From NCBI RefSeq assembly GCF_001420915.1, contig NZ_CP013021.1, forward strand, positions 1,698,501-1,762,500: DNA of 64,000 bases. Reading direction: 5' to 3'. Each line of letters begins with the position of its first letter. Within the stretch, counting starts at the first letter, position 1. Made by a program: the position numbers and the translations under genes. This DNA is from Agarivorans gilvus. GTDB lineage: Bacteria > Pseudomonadota > Gammaproteobacteria > Enterobacterales > Celerinatantimonadaceae. The notes under the pieces are model-generated. The model worked only from the letters and a program-made list of their open reading frames with translations. It was not told the DNA's origin and did not search any database. Positions 51,775 through 62,040 of the stretch are shown here, piece after piece.

Positions 51775-54660
51775 CTACTCTTGATACGCTTCCATCGGCA
51801 GGCAACTACAAAATAAATTCCTATCCCCAAATACATCGTCGATGCGGTTTACCGTGGGCCAGAATTTGTTTTGTTTTACCGCTTGGCTGGGGAATACTGC
51901 CAGCTCACGGCTGTAGCTATGCGGCCACTCGGCGTCGGTGAGGTCGTCCAAGGTGTGCGGCGCAAATACCAAGGGGTTGTCTTGCAGGCTCCACTCGCCG
52001 CTTTCTACCTTGGCAATTTCGGCGCGTATCGCCAGCATCGCGTCAATAAAGCGGTCTATCTCGGCTAAAGATTCCGACTCGGTAGGCTCTACCATTAGGG
52101 TACCCGCTACTGGGAAACTCATAGTAGGCGCGTGAAAGCCGTAGTCATTCAAGCGCTTGGCTACGTCCATTTCGCTAATGCCGGTGGCTTCTTTGAGTGG
52201 GCGCATATCAATAATACATTCGTGCGCCACTCGGCCATTTTTACCGCTGTACAAAATCGGATAGGCTTGGCCTAAACGGCTAGCTAAGTAGTTAGCATTT
52301 AGAATGGCGATTTCTGAGGCTTGGCGCAAGCCTTGGTTGCCTAACATGGCAATGTACATCCAACTAATGGGCAAGATGGAGGCGCTACCATAAGGCGCTG
52401 CCGATACCGCTGGGTTGGCGTGGCTGGCTTTGCCATTATCTACCACGCTATGGCCCGCAACAAACGGCGCCAAATGCGCTTTTACTCCAATTGGGCCCAT
52501 GCCAGGGCCACCGCCGCCATGCGGAATAGCAAAGGTTTTGTGCAGGTTAAGGTGGCTTACATCGGAGCCGATAAAGCCCGGTGAAGTAATGCCTACCTGA
52601 GCGTTCATGTTGGCGCCGTCCATGTACACTTGGCCGCCATTATCATGAATAATTTGGCAAATTTCGCGAATGCTTTCTTCGTATACCCCGTGAGTACTGG
52701 GGTAAGTAATCATGATGCACGACAACTGTTCGGCCAGCTCTTCGGCCTTGCTGCGTAAGTCGTTCATGTCTACGTTGCCGTATTTGTCACACGCCACTAC
52801 CACTACTTTGAGGTTGGCCATTTGAGCCGAGGCCGGGTTAGTGCCGTGGGCAGAGCTAGGAATTAAACAAATATTACGGTGATGGTCACCGCGGCTAGCA
52901 TGGTATTTTTGAATCGCTAACAAACCCGCGTATTCGCCTTGTGCGCCAGAGTTAGGCTGCATACATACCGCATCGTAACCGGTTATATTCACTAGCCAAT
53001 CTTCTAGCTGTTGAATCATCGCGTGGTACCCCTGCGCTTGCTCGCTAGGACAGAACGGATGCATGTTGGAAAATTCGGGCCAGGATACTGGGATCATCTC
53101 GGCGGTGGCGTTTAACTTCATGGTGCAGGAGCCTAGCGAAATCATCGAATGATTGAGCGCTAAGTCTTTACCTTCTAATTTGCGAATATAACGCAATACG
53201 TCGGTTTCGCTGCGGTAACGGTTAAATACTTCGTGGCTTAAAATCGGCGTATCGCGCAATAGCGTTTCCGGCAAGCAGGTTTCGCCCTTCACTATGGCGT
53301 CTAGGCGCGCCGCGTCTAAGCAGTGGCCTTCGCCCAGTAATACGGTGAATAGGTCATTCACGTCACTGGCGGTGGTGGTTTCATCCAAGCTTAAAGCGAC
53401 TCTATCCGTTAAATCTAAGCGTAGGTTAATCTTGAGTGCTTTAGCGCGACCAATTACAGCGTCTTTATCCGCTACTTTTAAGCTTAGCGTATCGAAGTAT
53501 TGGCCATGCTCGGGAACTAAGCCTTTAGCTTCTAAGCCATGGGCCAAAATCGCGGTGAGGCGGTGAATACGCTGGGCAATGGTACGCAAGCCATCTGGGC
53601 CATGAAATACCGCGTAGAACGAGGCCATATTAGCCAGCAACACCTGCGCGGTACAAATATTCGAATTGGCCTTCTCGCGGCGAATATGTTGCTCGCGAGT
53701 TTGCAGCGCCATACGCAAAGCAGGCTTACCACGGCGATCTTTAGAGACACCGATGATCCGCCCCGGTAGTGAGCGCTTGTAAGCATCACGGGTGGCAAAG
53801 AAGGCGGCATGCGGGCCACCGTAACCCATTGGCACACCAAAGCGCTGAGCACTACCTAGTACCACATCGGCACCCATCGCGCCCGGTGATTTTAGCAATA
53901 CCAAGGCCATAATATCGGCGGCTACCGCCACAATGCCCTTGTTGTTATGCACTTGTTCAATCAGTGGCTCTAAATCGCGCACCCGGCCAGTGGTGCCGGG
54001 GTATTGTAGCAAAGCGCCAAATACATCGTGCTCGGCCACGCTTTCAGCGGCACCTACCACGATATCAAAGCCAAAAAACTCGGCTCGCTCGCTCACCACG
54101 TCAATGGTTTGTGGGTGCACGTCGTCGGCGATGAAAAATAAGTTAGATTTTTTGTTTTTAGCTACCCGTTTGGCTAAAGCCATGGCTTCGGCAGCGGCGG
54201 TGGCTTCGTCTAATAAGGAGGCACTGGCTAAGTCGAGGCCACTTAAATCGAGGCTGATTTGCTGAAAATTAAGCAAGGCTTCTAAACGCCCTTGAGCAAT
54301 TTCGGGTTGGTAAGGCGTATAAGCGGTATACCAGCCGGGGTTTTCGAGTACGTTTCGCAAAATTACATGCGGCACGTGAGTCGGGTAGTAACCCATTCCA
54401 ATGTAGTTACGCTGCACGCTGTTTTGTTTCGCTAACTTGGCCAAGGCCGCCAGCGCTTGTTGCTCGCTAAGACTGTCACCAATGCTTAATGGCTGAGCGA
54501 GGCGAATCGCTTCCGGCACGGTTTGCTCAATCAACTGTTCTACAGAAGCCACGCTCAGCTGCTCAAGCATGGTATTAACTTCGGTTTGATCGGGGCCAAT
54601 GTGGCGGCGAATAAAATCTTGATTTTGCTCTAATTCGGTTAACGGCAAAGACGGGTGCAT
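51775..54660 (-). CDS. gcvP: Glycine dehydrogenase (decarboxylating), P protein
   Basis: This PLP enzyme decarboxylates glycine and passes the aminomethyl group to the lipoyl arm of GcvH. The 961-residue length is normal for a single-chain P protein. Signatures include RRHIGPDQTEVNTMLE at the start, YTAYTPYQPEIAQGRLEAL, SHLNLHKTFAIPHGGGGPGM with the PLP Lys, and AHGTNPASAQMA. It is last in gcvT-gcvH-gcvP on the minus strand, with a terminator between gcvH and gcvP. Its 3' end has a duplicate at 50141. Confidence 0.97.
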   Translation of the reverse strand: MHPSLPLTELEQNQDFIRRHIGPDQTEVNTMLEQLSVASVEQLIEQTVPEAIRLAQPLSIGDSLSEQQALAALAKLAKQNSVQRNYIGMGYYPTHVPHVILRNVLENPGWYTAYTPYQPEIAQGRLEALLNFQQISLDLSGLDLASASLLDEATAAAEAMALAKRVAKNKKSNLFFIADDVHPQTIDVVSERAEFFGFDIVVGAAESVAEHDVFGALLQYPGTTGRVRDLEPLIEQVHNNKGIVAVAADIMALVLLKSPGAMGADVVLGSAQRFGVPMGYGGPHAAFFATRDAYKRSLPGRIIGVSKDRRGKPALRMALQTREQHIRREKANSNICTAQVLLANMASFYAVFHGPDGLRTIAQRIHRLTAILAHGLEAKGLVPEHGQYFDTLSLKVADKDAVIGRAKALKINLRLDLTDRVALSLDETTTASDVNDLFTVLLGEGHCLDAARLDAIVKGETCLPETLLRDTPILSHEVFNRYRSETDVLRYIRKLEGKDLALNHSMISLGSCTMKLNATAEMIPVSWPEFSNMHPFCPSEQAQGYHAMIQQLEDWLVNITGYDAVCMQPNSGAQGEYAGLLAIQKYHASRGDHHRNICLIPSSAHGTNPASAQMANLKVVVVACDKYGNVDMNDLRSKAEELAEQLSCIMITYPSTHGVYEESIREICQIIHDNGGQVYMDGANMNAQVGITSPGFIGSDVSHLNLHKTFAIPHGGGGPGMGPIGVKAHLAPFVAGHSVVDNGKASHANPAVSAAPYGSASILPISWMYIAMLGNQGLRQASEIAILNANYLASRLGQAYPILYSGKNGRVAHECIIDMRPLKEATGISEMDVAKRLNDYGFHAPTMSFPVAGTLMVEPTESESLAEIDRFIDAMLAIRAEIAKVESGEWSLQDNPLVFAPHTLDDLTDAEWPHSYSRELAVFPSQAVKQNKFWPTVNRIDDVFGDRNLFCSCLPMEAYQE

Positions 54661-54730
54661 GAAACCATTCCTGTAAAAATAAACTAACTACATCGTATTG
54701 TTGGCGAAGGGCTTGGAGTAAATACAAAAA

Positions 54731-54755
54731 AAGCGCTCCGACCAGCGGAGCGCTT
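54731..54755. terminator. Strong hairpin between gcvH and gcvP
   Basis: AAGCGCTCCG, 5-base loop, CGGAGCGCTT with A- and T-runs on both sides, so it can act on both strands. It lies 13 bases after gcvH and should reduce gcvP expression relative to gcvTH. Confidence 0.85.
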
Positions 54756-54767
54756 TTTTATTGAAGC

Positions 54768-55160
54768 TTAGTCTTCATCTTCGATGCTGGCGGCGTAATC
54801 TTCCGCCGATAACAAGTTGTCTAACTCGCTTTCATCGCTGGCGCGTAGCTTAAACATCCAGCCGTCGCCGTAGGCATCGCTGTTTACCAACTCTGGAGAG
54901 TCTTCCAGTTCTTCATTAATTTCTAAAATTTCACCACTAAGCGGGGCGTAAATATCAGACGCGGCTTTCACCGACTCCGCCACTGCGCAATCGTCGCCGG
55001 CGTCAATTTCGTCGCCCACATCCGGTAGGTCAACAAATACCATGTCACCCAACAATTCTTGAGCGTGCTCACTAATGCCAACGGTGTAAACGCCGTCACC
55101 TTCAGAGCGCACCCATTCGTGAGTGTTTGCATAAAGCAGATCGGCAGGGATATCAGCCAT
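54768..55160 (-). CDS. gcvH: Glycine cleavage H protein
   Basis: This 130-residue lipoyl carrier shuttles the aminomethyl group between P, T and L proteins. The lipoyl Lys is in VAESVKAASDIYAPLSGEIL, and ANTHEWVRSEGDGVYTVGIS is typical of the family start. The C-terminus is acidic. GAAAGGAATT precedes ATG. It is 76 bases from gcvT, with the same direction. Confidence 0.97.
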   Translation of the reverse strand: MADIPADLLYANTHEWVRSEGDGVYTVGISEHAQELLGDMVFVDLPDVGDEIDAGDDCAVAESVKAASDIYAPLSGEILEINEELEDSPELVNSDAYGDGWMFKLRASDESELDNLLSAEDYAASIEDED

Positions 55161-55236
55161 AATTCCTTTCCTCTATAAGTTCTAACTTAAAGTGTTAATT
55201 TAAAATAAAGCTACAAATAAAATATTGTTGTTCGGC

Positions 55237-56328
55237 TTACACTTTGGCGCCATTTCGCACAAATACGGGTTTCACTACTTTCACTTTAACCTGTTTTTTG
55301 CGCATTTCCACTAAGGCTTCGTCAACATCGCAATTGGCGATGCGGGCTAAGGCAATACTCTGGCCCAAAGTGGGAGAAAAGGTGCCGCTGGTAATCACTC
55401 CGGGTAGCGCTTCGCCAAACTCGTTCACCACGGTCACCGCTTGGCCAGCACGCATCACGCCTTTGCTTTCCATTAACAGCCCAACTAGTTTGTCGGTGCC
55501 TTGGGCTTTTTGCTCCTCTAGCGCCTTACGCCCGATGAAGTCACGATCTTGCGGCTCCCAGGCAATGGTCCAGCCCATGTTAGCCGCCAAAGGCGATACA
55601 GTTTCGTCCATGTCTTGGCCGTATAAATTCATGCCTGCTTCTAAGCGTAGGGTATCGCGAGCACCTAAACCACAAGGCTGCACGCCCTGCGCTTCTAAGG
55701 CTTTCCATAAGGCAACGGCCTGCTCTTGTGGCAGTACAATTTCGTAACCTTGTTCGCCGGTATAACCGGTGGTGGCAATAAACAAATCGCCGGCTTGTAC
55801 ACCAAAGAAGGGCTTCATGCCTTCAATTGCAGCGTTTTGCTCGGCGCTAAGCACTTTAGCCGTAAGCGCTTTAGCTTGTGGCCCTTGTACGGCAATCATC
55901 GCCAATTCGGGACGCTCGATAATACTCACAGCATACTCGCTGGCTTGTTGGTTTATCCAAGCTAAGTCTTTTTCACGGGTGGCTGAGTTCACCACTAAAC
56001 GGTAGTCTGTTTCGCTAAAGTAATAGGTAATCAGGTCGTCAATCACGCCACCTTCTGGATTAAGCATGCCGCCATACAAGGCCTTGCCTTTGGTGGTGAG
56101 TTTGGCCACGTCGTTGGCCAGCAATTTACGTAGGAAGGCTTGGGCTTGCTCGCCCTGCACATCAACAATGGTCATGTGGGAAACATCGAACATACCAGCC
56201 ATGTTACGCACCGCATGATGTTCTTCTATTTGCGAGCCGTAATGAATGGGCATTTCCCAACCGTGAAAATCAACCATTTTGGCGCCCGAATCGAGGTGCG
56301 CCTGATGAAGTACCGTTTGCTGTGTCAT
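55237..56328 (-). CDS. gcvT: Aminomethyltransferase, glycine cleavage T protein
   Basis: GcvT transfers the methylene group to tetrahydrofolate and releases ammonia. The 363-residue product matches E. coli GcvT (364). Motifs are MVDFHGWEMPIHYGSQIEEH, GMFDVSHMTIVDV, TGYTGEQGYEIVLP, LGARDTLRLEAGMNLYGQD and the C-terminal region. AAAGGGAACGGC precedes ATG. It is the first gene of the gcv cluster. No glycine riboswitch motif was recognised upstream. Confidence 0.97.
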   Translation of the reverse strand: MTQQTVLHQAHLDSGAKMVDFHGWEMPIHYGSQIEEHHAVRNMAGMFDVSHMTIVDVQGEQAQAFLRKLLANDVAKLTTKGKALYGGMLNPEGGVIDDLITYYFSETDYRLVVNSATREKDLAWINQQASEYAVSIIERPELAMIAVQGPQAKALTAKVLSAEQNAAIEGMKPFFGVQAGDLFIATTGYTGEQGYEIVLPQEQAVALWKALEAQGVQPCGLGARDTLRLEAGMNLYGQDMDETVSPLAANMGWTIAWEPQDRDFIGRKALEEQKAQGTDKLVGLLMESKGVMRAGQAVTVVNEFGEALPGVITSGTFSPTLGQSIALARIANCDVDEALVEMRKKQVKVKVVKPVFVRNGAKV

Positions 56329-56728
56329 TTGCCGTTCCCTTTATGCTGAAGAGCCGAAGCCGATTAGCCCCTGCTAATGCTGAACAATTATAGCTAGATG
56401 CCGCCAACAAGAAAGCCTCAAACACAAACTGAGCTAATCTATAACTTACACATTTTAATTACATAGACTCAACAGCGGGGTGACATAGTAGGGAAATAAA
56501 CAGCATAAAAGCGTAAAACACACTGTTAAAACCAAGAAAAACAAGTCGATCAAACTAGCTTTTAGCGTGAGTGACGGATTTAGCTTTATTAGAAAGGGGC
56601 TAAACAAATCATAAAAACATTAGTTAATCTAATGCGGTAGAAAAAAATTAATAAAAATAAATCAAGCTTGAGCCAGCTAATTCAGCTAGCCCGGTTGGAT
56701 CAAAAAGGCGCTGCAAAACGCCAGTTTA
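56329..56728. other. 400-bp region upstream of gcvT
   Basis: The minus strand holds a TATAAT (56387-56392) suitable as -10 for gcvT, but no well-spaced -35 and no tandem glycine-aptamer pattern were seen. AT-rich DNA without genes continues to the LysR stop at 56729. Confidence 0.5.
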
Positions 56729-57625
56729 TTAGCATTCAATAAAAATATGGTCGACTTCTTTCACTAGGTAGTCGATTAAGGCTCTGGCGGCTGGTGATAA
56801 GCTGGTACGGGTGGGATAAACCAACCAACCGCTTCCTGCCCGCGAGTCGGTCTCGGGTAACAAATGCACCAAATGACCCTTATCCACTTCGGCTTCTACC
56901 AAGCGGTGCGGTTGATACACTAAACCTTGATTTCCCAAGCAGGCGCGCACCAACATCGAAAAGTCATTCACTATCAACCTTCCCTTCGCCTCAAAACTGC
57001 GACCCTGACACAGGGGAAAGCGTTTAGCTAACTTACCATTGGGTTGGCGATGAATGATAAACTGATGCTGCATTAACTCTTCTTCGGTGCGTGGAATACC
57101 ATGTATAGCCAAATATTCGGGGCTGGCATAATAACCAAACTTAACGGTTTTTAGCTGGCGGGCGATCAGGTTAGAGTCTTCCAAGCTCGCACCAACCCGC
57201 AACGCTACGTCAATGTTGTGTTCAATAAGATCGCGCTCGTCACTGCTGGTGATAATCTCAATGGCTACCTTGGGGTGCATTTCCATGAAGCGAAAAATAA
57301 TGTTTTCAAACAAATCAATACCCGGCAGCGGCAGTAAATGCACCCGTAACTGAGCACTCAACTCAACCGACTCTTTCACCAAAGATTCCACAGTAAATTC
57401 TAGCTCGTTGATAATTGATTTACTGCGCTGATAAAACAGTCGGCCATTTTTCGATAGTGTAATTTCACGGTGATCCCGATGAAACAATTTCACCTGCAAT
57501 TCGTTTTCTAAGTTCTTTAGCCTGCGGCTTAGGTTGGACTTAGGCAGGTCTAATAGCTCTGAAGCCTTAGTCAGGTTGCCCGCATCAACAATAAAGTGAA
57601 ATAACTTTATATCTTCTGTTTTCAT
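56729..57625 (-). CDS. LysR family regulator of the RND efflux operon
   Basis: About 298 residues. It has a LysR winged helix (TEDIKLFHFIVDAGNLTKAS, LPKSNLSRRLKNLENELQV) and an effector domain of the DhcR/CrgA subgroup. The start is ATG 57625. It is divergent from the adaptor gene with 210 bases between them, a typical arrangement for a LysR controlling a pump. The inducer is unknown. Confidence 0.88.
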   Translation of the reverse strand: MKTEDIKLFHFIVDAGNLTKASELLDLPKSNLSRRLKNLENELQVKLFHRDHREITLSKNGRLFYQRSKSIINELEFTVESLVKESVELSAQLRVHLLPLPGIDLFENIIFRFMEMHPKVAIEIITSSDERDLIEHNIDVALRVGASLEDSNLIARQLKTVKFGYYASPEYLAIHGIPRTEEELMQHQFIIHRQPNGKLAKRFPLCQGRSFEAKGRLIVNDFSMLVRACLGNQGLVYQPHRLVEAEVDKGHLVHLLPETDSRAGSGWLVYPTRTSLSPAARALIDYLVKEVDHIFIEC

Positions 57626-57835
57626 CAACCGTCCTTGATAAGTTGTTCACAAATTTGACTTCACCACAAGCTTAATATTACTGTAAAAATAAGGCCTAAG
57701 CCGCTTAAATTAGGGTTTACACAGCATAACAGCATTGTTCCATTATATAGAACATTGAGTTTCGTTTGCTCAGGTTCTTTCGTCTATATGGCCTCCCTAT
57801 AATGTCTTTTATTTAAACGACTAAGGGAAGAGATC

Positions 57836-58957
57836 TTGAACGTCAAGCCATATTCAATACTTACCGTAGCCATTGTCAGCTTATTGTTAAGCGGTTGTGA
57901 CCTAGCCACCAAAGCCGAAGCTAAAGATGTTAACCCAGCCAAACCGCGCCCGGTAAAGTTGATCGACATCGACCAAACGCTACCTGCTCAGCAACGCAGT
58001 TTTCCAGCTAAAGTATATGCCAGCCAACAAGCCGAACTGGCCTTTCGCATTAGCGGTGAGCTCAATCAGCTGGATCTAATTGAAGGGCAACGCGTAACTA
58101 AGGGTGAGGTTCTATCTGAACTAGACAAGCGTGATGCGCAAAACGCCCTACTCACAGCGGAAGCAAATCACCAATTGGCTGCAGCCGACTTCAAACGTAA
58201 GCAAAGCCTGCTGGATCGTAAACTGATTTCGCCAGCTGAAGTGGATAGTGCGCGCGCCACCTTAAAATCGGCCGAAGCCAACCTACGAGCACAGCGTGAC
58301 CAACTGCAATATACCAGTATTTACGCCCCCTTCTCTGGGGTGGTAGCCAAGGTGCATACCGATAACTACCAAATGGTGCAGCCACATCAAGCGATTGTCA
58401 CCGTGCAAAATACCGATAGCTTCGAACTTAAAATTGAGTTGCCCGAAGCCATGTTGCACCGCTTACAAAGCTTATCCTCTTTGGCACACACCCAAGCCTT
58501 TGTCGATGTAGCGAAGTTTGGCTTTGAGCAGCCTCTGCCCATCCAATATCAAGAGCACAGCAGTCTAGCCTCACAAGGCACCCAAACCTATCAAGTGACC
58601 TTTAGCTTTATTCCGCCAAAGGGTTTGCATTTGTTACCGGGCATGAGTACTTCGGTGCTAATAGACTTGCCAGAAACCGACGACAGCAAAACAGCGATAG
58701 CGATTCTGCCGCTCAGTGCCTTGGTAAGAGAAGGCCATAGTAGCGCACTTCAAAGCAGTACCGAGGCTTCGGTATGGGTTTACCAACAAGATAAACAAAC
58801 CTTGAAACGCCAAACCATTACCCTGGGTAATGTGCTTGCCGATGGCGTGGAAGTGTTGTCGGGCTTACACCACGGTGACCGAGTGGTGGCGAGCGGCGTT
58901 AATAGCTTAACCGGCAACGAAGCCATTAAACCGCTGCATTGGGTTAGAGGTGTATAA
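57836..58957 (+). CDS. RND efflux periplasmic adaptor lipoprotein
   Basis: This 373-residue membrane fusion protein has a lipobox (SLLLSGC), a barrel-sandwich/lipoyl half (QAELAFRISGELNQLDLIEG, then YTSIYAPFSGVVAKV), a helical hairpin, and a beta-barrel and membrane-proximal end (IAILPLSALVRE). The start is TTG 57836, after AAGGGAAGAGATC. It bridges the permease and TolC channel. The permease begins 3 bases later. Confidence 0.92.
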   Translation: MNVKPYSILTVAIVSLLLSGCDLATKAEAKDVNPAKPRPVKLIDIDQTLPAQQRSFPAKVYASQQAELAFRISGELNQLDLIEGQRVTKGEVLSELDKRDAQNALLTAEANHQLAAADFKRKQSLLDRKLISPAEVDSARATLKSAEANLRAQRDQLQYTSIYAPFSGVVAKVHTDNYQMVQPHQAIVTVQNTDSFELKIELPEAMLHRLQSLSSLAHTQAFVDVAKFGFEQPLPIQYQEHSSLASQGTQTYQVTFSFIPPKGLHLLPGMSTSVLIDLPETDDSKTAIAILPLSALVREGHSSALQSSTEASVWVYQQDKQTLKRQTITLGNVLADGVEVLSGLHHGDRVVASGVNSLTGNEAIKPLHWVRGV

Positions 58958-58960
58958 GCC

Positions 58961-61900
58961 ATGAATGCAGCACTTTACAGTATCAACCACAAGGTTATCA
59001 GTTGGATGGTGGTGATATTAATGGTGGCTGGCGGCATCATCGCCTTTAACGGCTTAGGTCAGTTAGAACAGCCAGAATTTACCATTAAGAGCGCCTTAAT
59101 CATCACCCCTTATCCGGGAGCCAGCACCGAGCAAGTCGAAGAGGAAGTCACGCTTCCTCTAGAGGATGCTTTGCAGCAAATGTCGCAACTGAAACATGTC
59201 ACTTCAATCAACAGTGCCGGACTGTCACAAATTGAAGTAGAAATGAAAGATCAATACGACAAACAAAGCTTACCGCAAGTATGGGACGAGCTAAGACGTA
59301 AAGTTAACGATAGCCTTGGCGAACTGCCTCCGGGTGCGGCTCAGCCAATTGTTATCGACGATTTCTCCGATGTATATGGCTACTTTGTGAGCATTACCGG
59401 TGAAGGTTACAGCTACCGTGAGTTAGATAACTACAGCAATTTAGTTCGCCGCGAATTGGTAACCACTCCTGGGGTGAAAAAGATCTCGGTGGTAGGCATG
59501 CCTGAAGAGCAAGTAGTCGTTGAAATTAGCCAGCAAAAACTCACTGCGCTGGGCTTAGAGCCCGACTACATTTATAGCTTGTTACAAACCCAAAACGTGG
59601 TATCCAATGCCGGTAAGATGTTGGTAGGAGACCTGCGAGTGCGGATCCACCCCACCGGTGAGCTCAGCGATATTTCAGAGCTAAAAAATCTGTTAGTAAG
59701 CCCACCCAGTAGTAGCAAATTAATTTACTTGGGTGATATTGCCAATATTTACCGCGCTAACAGCGAAACGCCCGATGCGCTTTATCACTTTAACGGCGCT
59801 AAAGCCTTGTCAATGGGGATCTCTTATAGCTCTGGGGTAAACGTGGTTGACGTATCCAAAATAGTCAGCGCGAAAATCGCCGAGCTACAATCAGAAATGC
59901 CGATTGGCATGAACATCGCTGTGATTTACGACCAAGGTAATATTGTAGAAAGTGCGGTGAGCAATTTCTTAATCAACTTTGCCGAGTCGGTGGCCATTGT
60001 GATCATCGTATTGTTGCTGTTCATGGGACTAAAATCAGGCTTACTGATTGGCGGCGTCTTGGTGATTACCATTTTAGGTACCTTCATCGTGATGAACGTA
60101 CTTAACATTCAGCTACAAAACATTTCTTTGGGCGCCTTAATCATTGCACTAGGGATGTTGGTAGATAATGCCATTGTGGTCACCGAGGGGATCATCATTG
60201 GCATTAAGCGCGGTCAAAGCCGTACTCAAGCTGCTGCTGGCGTAGTGAAACAAACCCAATGGCCGTTATTGGGCGCCACGGTGATTGCCATTATGGCCTT
60301 TGCCCCGATTGGTTTATCTTCTGATGCCACCGGTGAATTTTGTGCCTCACTGTTCAAAGTGCTGCTGATTTCACTGTCGATTAGCTGGATAACCGCGATT
60401 ACCCTGACCCCATTTTTCTGTCATTTGCTGTTCAAAGACGGCGATACCAGCGAGGCCGAGCAAGATCCTTACAGCGGTACGATCTTCAACATTTACCGCG
60501 CCATATTGCATACTGCCATGCGCCATCGCGTCGTCAGCTTGATGGTGGTATTGCTGATGTTAGTATCGGCGGTATTTGGTATGAGTAAGGTGAAAAACGT
60601 GTTCTTCCCTGCATCAACCACGCCCATTTTTATGGCCGATATTTGGTTGCCTGAGGGCACCGATATTCTTGCCACCGAAGCCTTTGTTAGCCAAATCGAA
60701 CAGGACTTGTTTGACTCCGACTCAAGGCTGCAACATGGCATACGCAACGTCACCAGCGTGGTGGGCCAAGGGGCACAGCGTTTCGCTTTAACTTATCAAC
60801 CAGAAAAATCCTACGCGGCCTATGCTCAGCTGATCATTGAAATGAAAGACTTAGACAGCTTGGCGGTATACGCGCCGTGGCTAGAGCAAACCCTAAGAGA
60901 GCGTTACAGCGACGCCGAATATCGCGTCAAGCTAATTGAAAATGGCCCTTCTCCAGCGGCTAAAATTGAAGCACGTTTCTATGGTGATGACCCAGCAGTA
61001 TTACGCAGCTTAGCCGAACAAGCAGAAGCCATATTCCATGCCCAGCCAGCGGCCGATAACATTCGTCATACTTGGCGTAATCAGCAGCTGCTAGTTCGTC
61101 CACAAATGGACTTAGTGCGCGCTAGAGAAATCGGCATTAGTAAACAGGATCTCGATGCCACCTTGCTACGCAACTTCAATGGCCAACAAATTGGGGTCTA
61201 CCGCGACGGTTCTCACTTATTGCCGATTGTGGCCCGCGCTCCCGAGGCCGAGCGTAAAAATGCCGATAGCGTCAACGAGTTGCAAGTATGGAGCTCCAAG
61301 TACCAAAGCTTTGTACCAATTGAGCAATTGGTAAGCTCGGTGACTAGCCAATGGGAAGATCCGCTGCTCCTACGCCGTGACCGTAAACGCTTGATTACGG
61401 TATTGGCCGATCCCGCCTTAACCGGTAACGAAACCGCTGACTCGCTACTGCGCAAGGTTCGCCCAGCGATTGAAGCCATCGCGCTACCCGACGGTTATTT
61501 CCTAGAATGGGGTGGCGAGTTTGAAACCTCTAGCGAAGCACAACAAGGTATTGCGGGCTCTATTCCTATGGGCTACCTCGCCATGTTCTTGCTAACGGTA
61601 TTGCTGTTTAACTCGATTCGCCAGCCTTTGGTGATTTGGGCAACCGTACCCTTAGCCATTATTGGCGTAAGTTTTGGCTTGTTAGCACTGGACGCCCCCA
61701 TGAGCTTCATGGCGATTCTCGGTATGTTGAGTCTTAGTGGCATGATCATTAAAAACAGCATCGTATTAGTCGACCAGATCAACCTTGAGCTCAGCGAAGG
61801 CAAAGCCGCCTTTGCCGCGGTTTACCACTCGGCGGTAAGCCGGGTACGCCCAGTCGGCATGGCAGCCTTAACTACCATGTTAGGGATGATTCCGCTGCTG

Positions 61901-62032
61901 GCCGACCCCTTCTTCAAATCCATGGCCGTGACCATTGTATTTGGCTTAGGCTTTGCCACCCTGCTTACCTTGGTGGTTCTACCGGTGATTTACACCTTGG
62001 TATTTAGGATCAAGATCCCTGCAAAGTTTTAA
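58961..62032 (+). CDS. RND efflux permease, HAE-1-like
   Basis: This 1023-residue, 12-helix inner-membrane pump uses proton flow to expel drugs or other compounds. Proton-relay residues are in GMLVDNAIVVTEGI (TM4; Asp-Asn where AcrB has Asp-Asp) and MIIKNSIVLVDQI (TM10 Lys kept). Also seen are the N-terminal LGQLEQPEFTIKSALI and EVTLPLEDALQQ, and porter domain segments. It is coupled to the adaptor gene. Substrates cannot be inferred. Confidence 0.94.
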   Translation: MNAALYSINHKVISWMVVILMVAGGIIAFNGLGQLEQPEFTIKSALIITPYPGASTEQVEEEVTLPLEDALQQMSQLKHVTSINSAGLSQIEVEMKDQYDKQSLPQVWDELRRKVNDSLGELPPGAAQPIVIDDFSDVYGYFVSITGEGYSYRELDNYSNLVRRELVTTPGVKKISVVGMPEEQVVVEISQQKLTALGLEPDYIYSLLQTQNVVSNAGKMLVGDLRVRIHPTGELSDISELKNLLVSPPSSSKLIYLGDIANIYRANSETPDALYHFNGAKALSMGISYSSGVNVVDVSKIVSAKIAELQSEMPIGMNIAVIYDQGNIVESAVSNFLINFAESVAIVIIVLLLFMGLKSGLLIGGVLVITILGTFIVMNVLNIQLQNISLGALIIALGMLVDNAIVVTEGIIIGIKRGQSRTQAAAGVVKQTQWPLLGATVIAIMAFAPIGLSSDATGEFCASLFKVLLISLSISWITAITLTPFFCHLLFKDGDTSEAEQDPYSGTIFNIYRAILHTAMRHRVVSLMVVLLMLVSAVFGMSKVKNVFFPASTTPIFMADIWLPEGTDILATEAFVSQIEQDLFDSDSRLQHGIRNVTSVVGQGAQRFALTYQPEKSYAAYAQLIIEMKDLDSLAVYAPWLEQTLRERYSDAEYRVKLIENGPSPAAKIEARFYGDDPAVLRSLAEQAEAIFHAQPAADNIRHTWRNQQLLVRPQMDLVRAREIGISKQDLDATLLRNFNGQQIGVYRDGSHLLPIVARAPEAERKNADSVNELQVWSSKYQSFVPIEQLVSSVTSQWEDPLLLRRDRKRLITVLADPALTGNETADSLLRKVRPAIEAIALPDGYFLEWGGEFETSSEAQQGIAGSIPMGYLAMFLLTVLLFNSIRQPLVIWATVPLAIIGVSFGLLALDAPMSFMAILGMLSLSGMIIKNSIVLVDQINLELSEGKAAFAAVYHSAVSRVRPVGMAALTTMLGMIPLLADPFFKSMAVTIVFGLGFATLLTLVVLPVIYTLVFRIKIPAKF

Positions 62033-62040
62033 CCGCCACT

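Noticed and set aside
56329..56728. Glycine riboswitch upstream of gcvT
   Set aside because: No tandem aptamer pattern or conserved GGAGAG/CCGAAGG elements could be seen on the minus strand.
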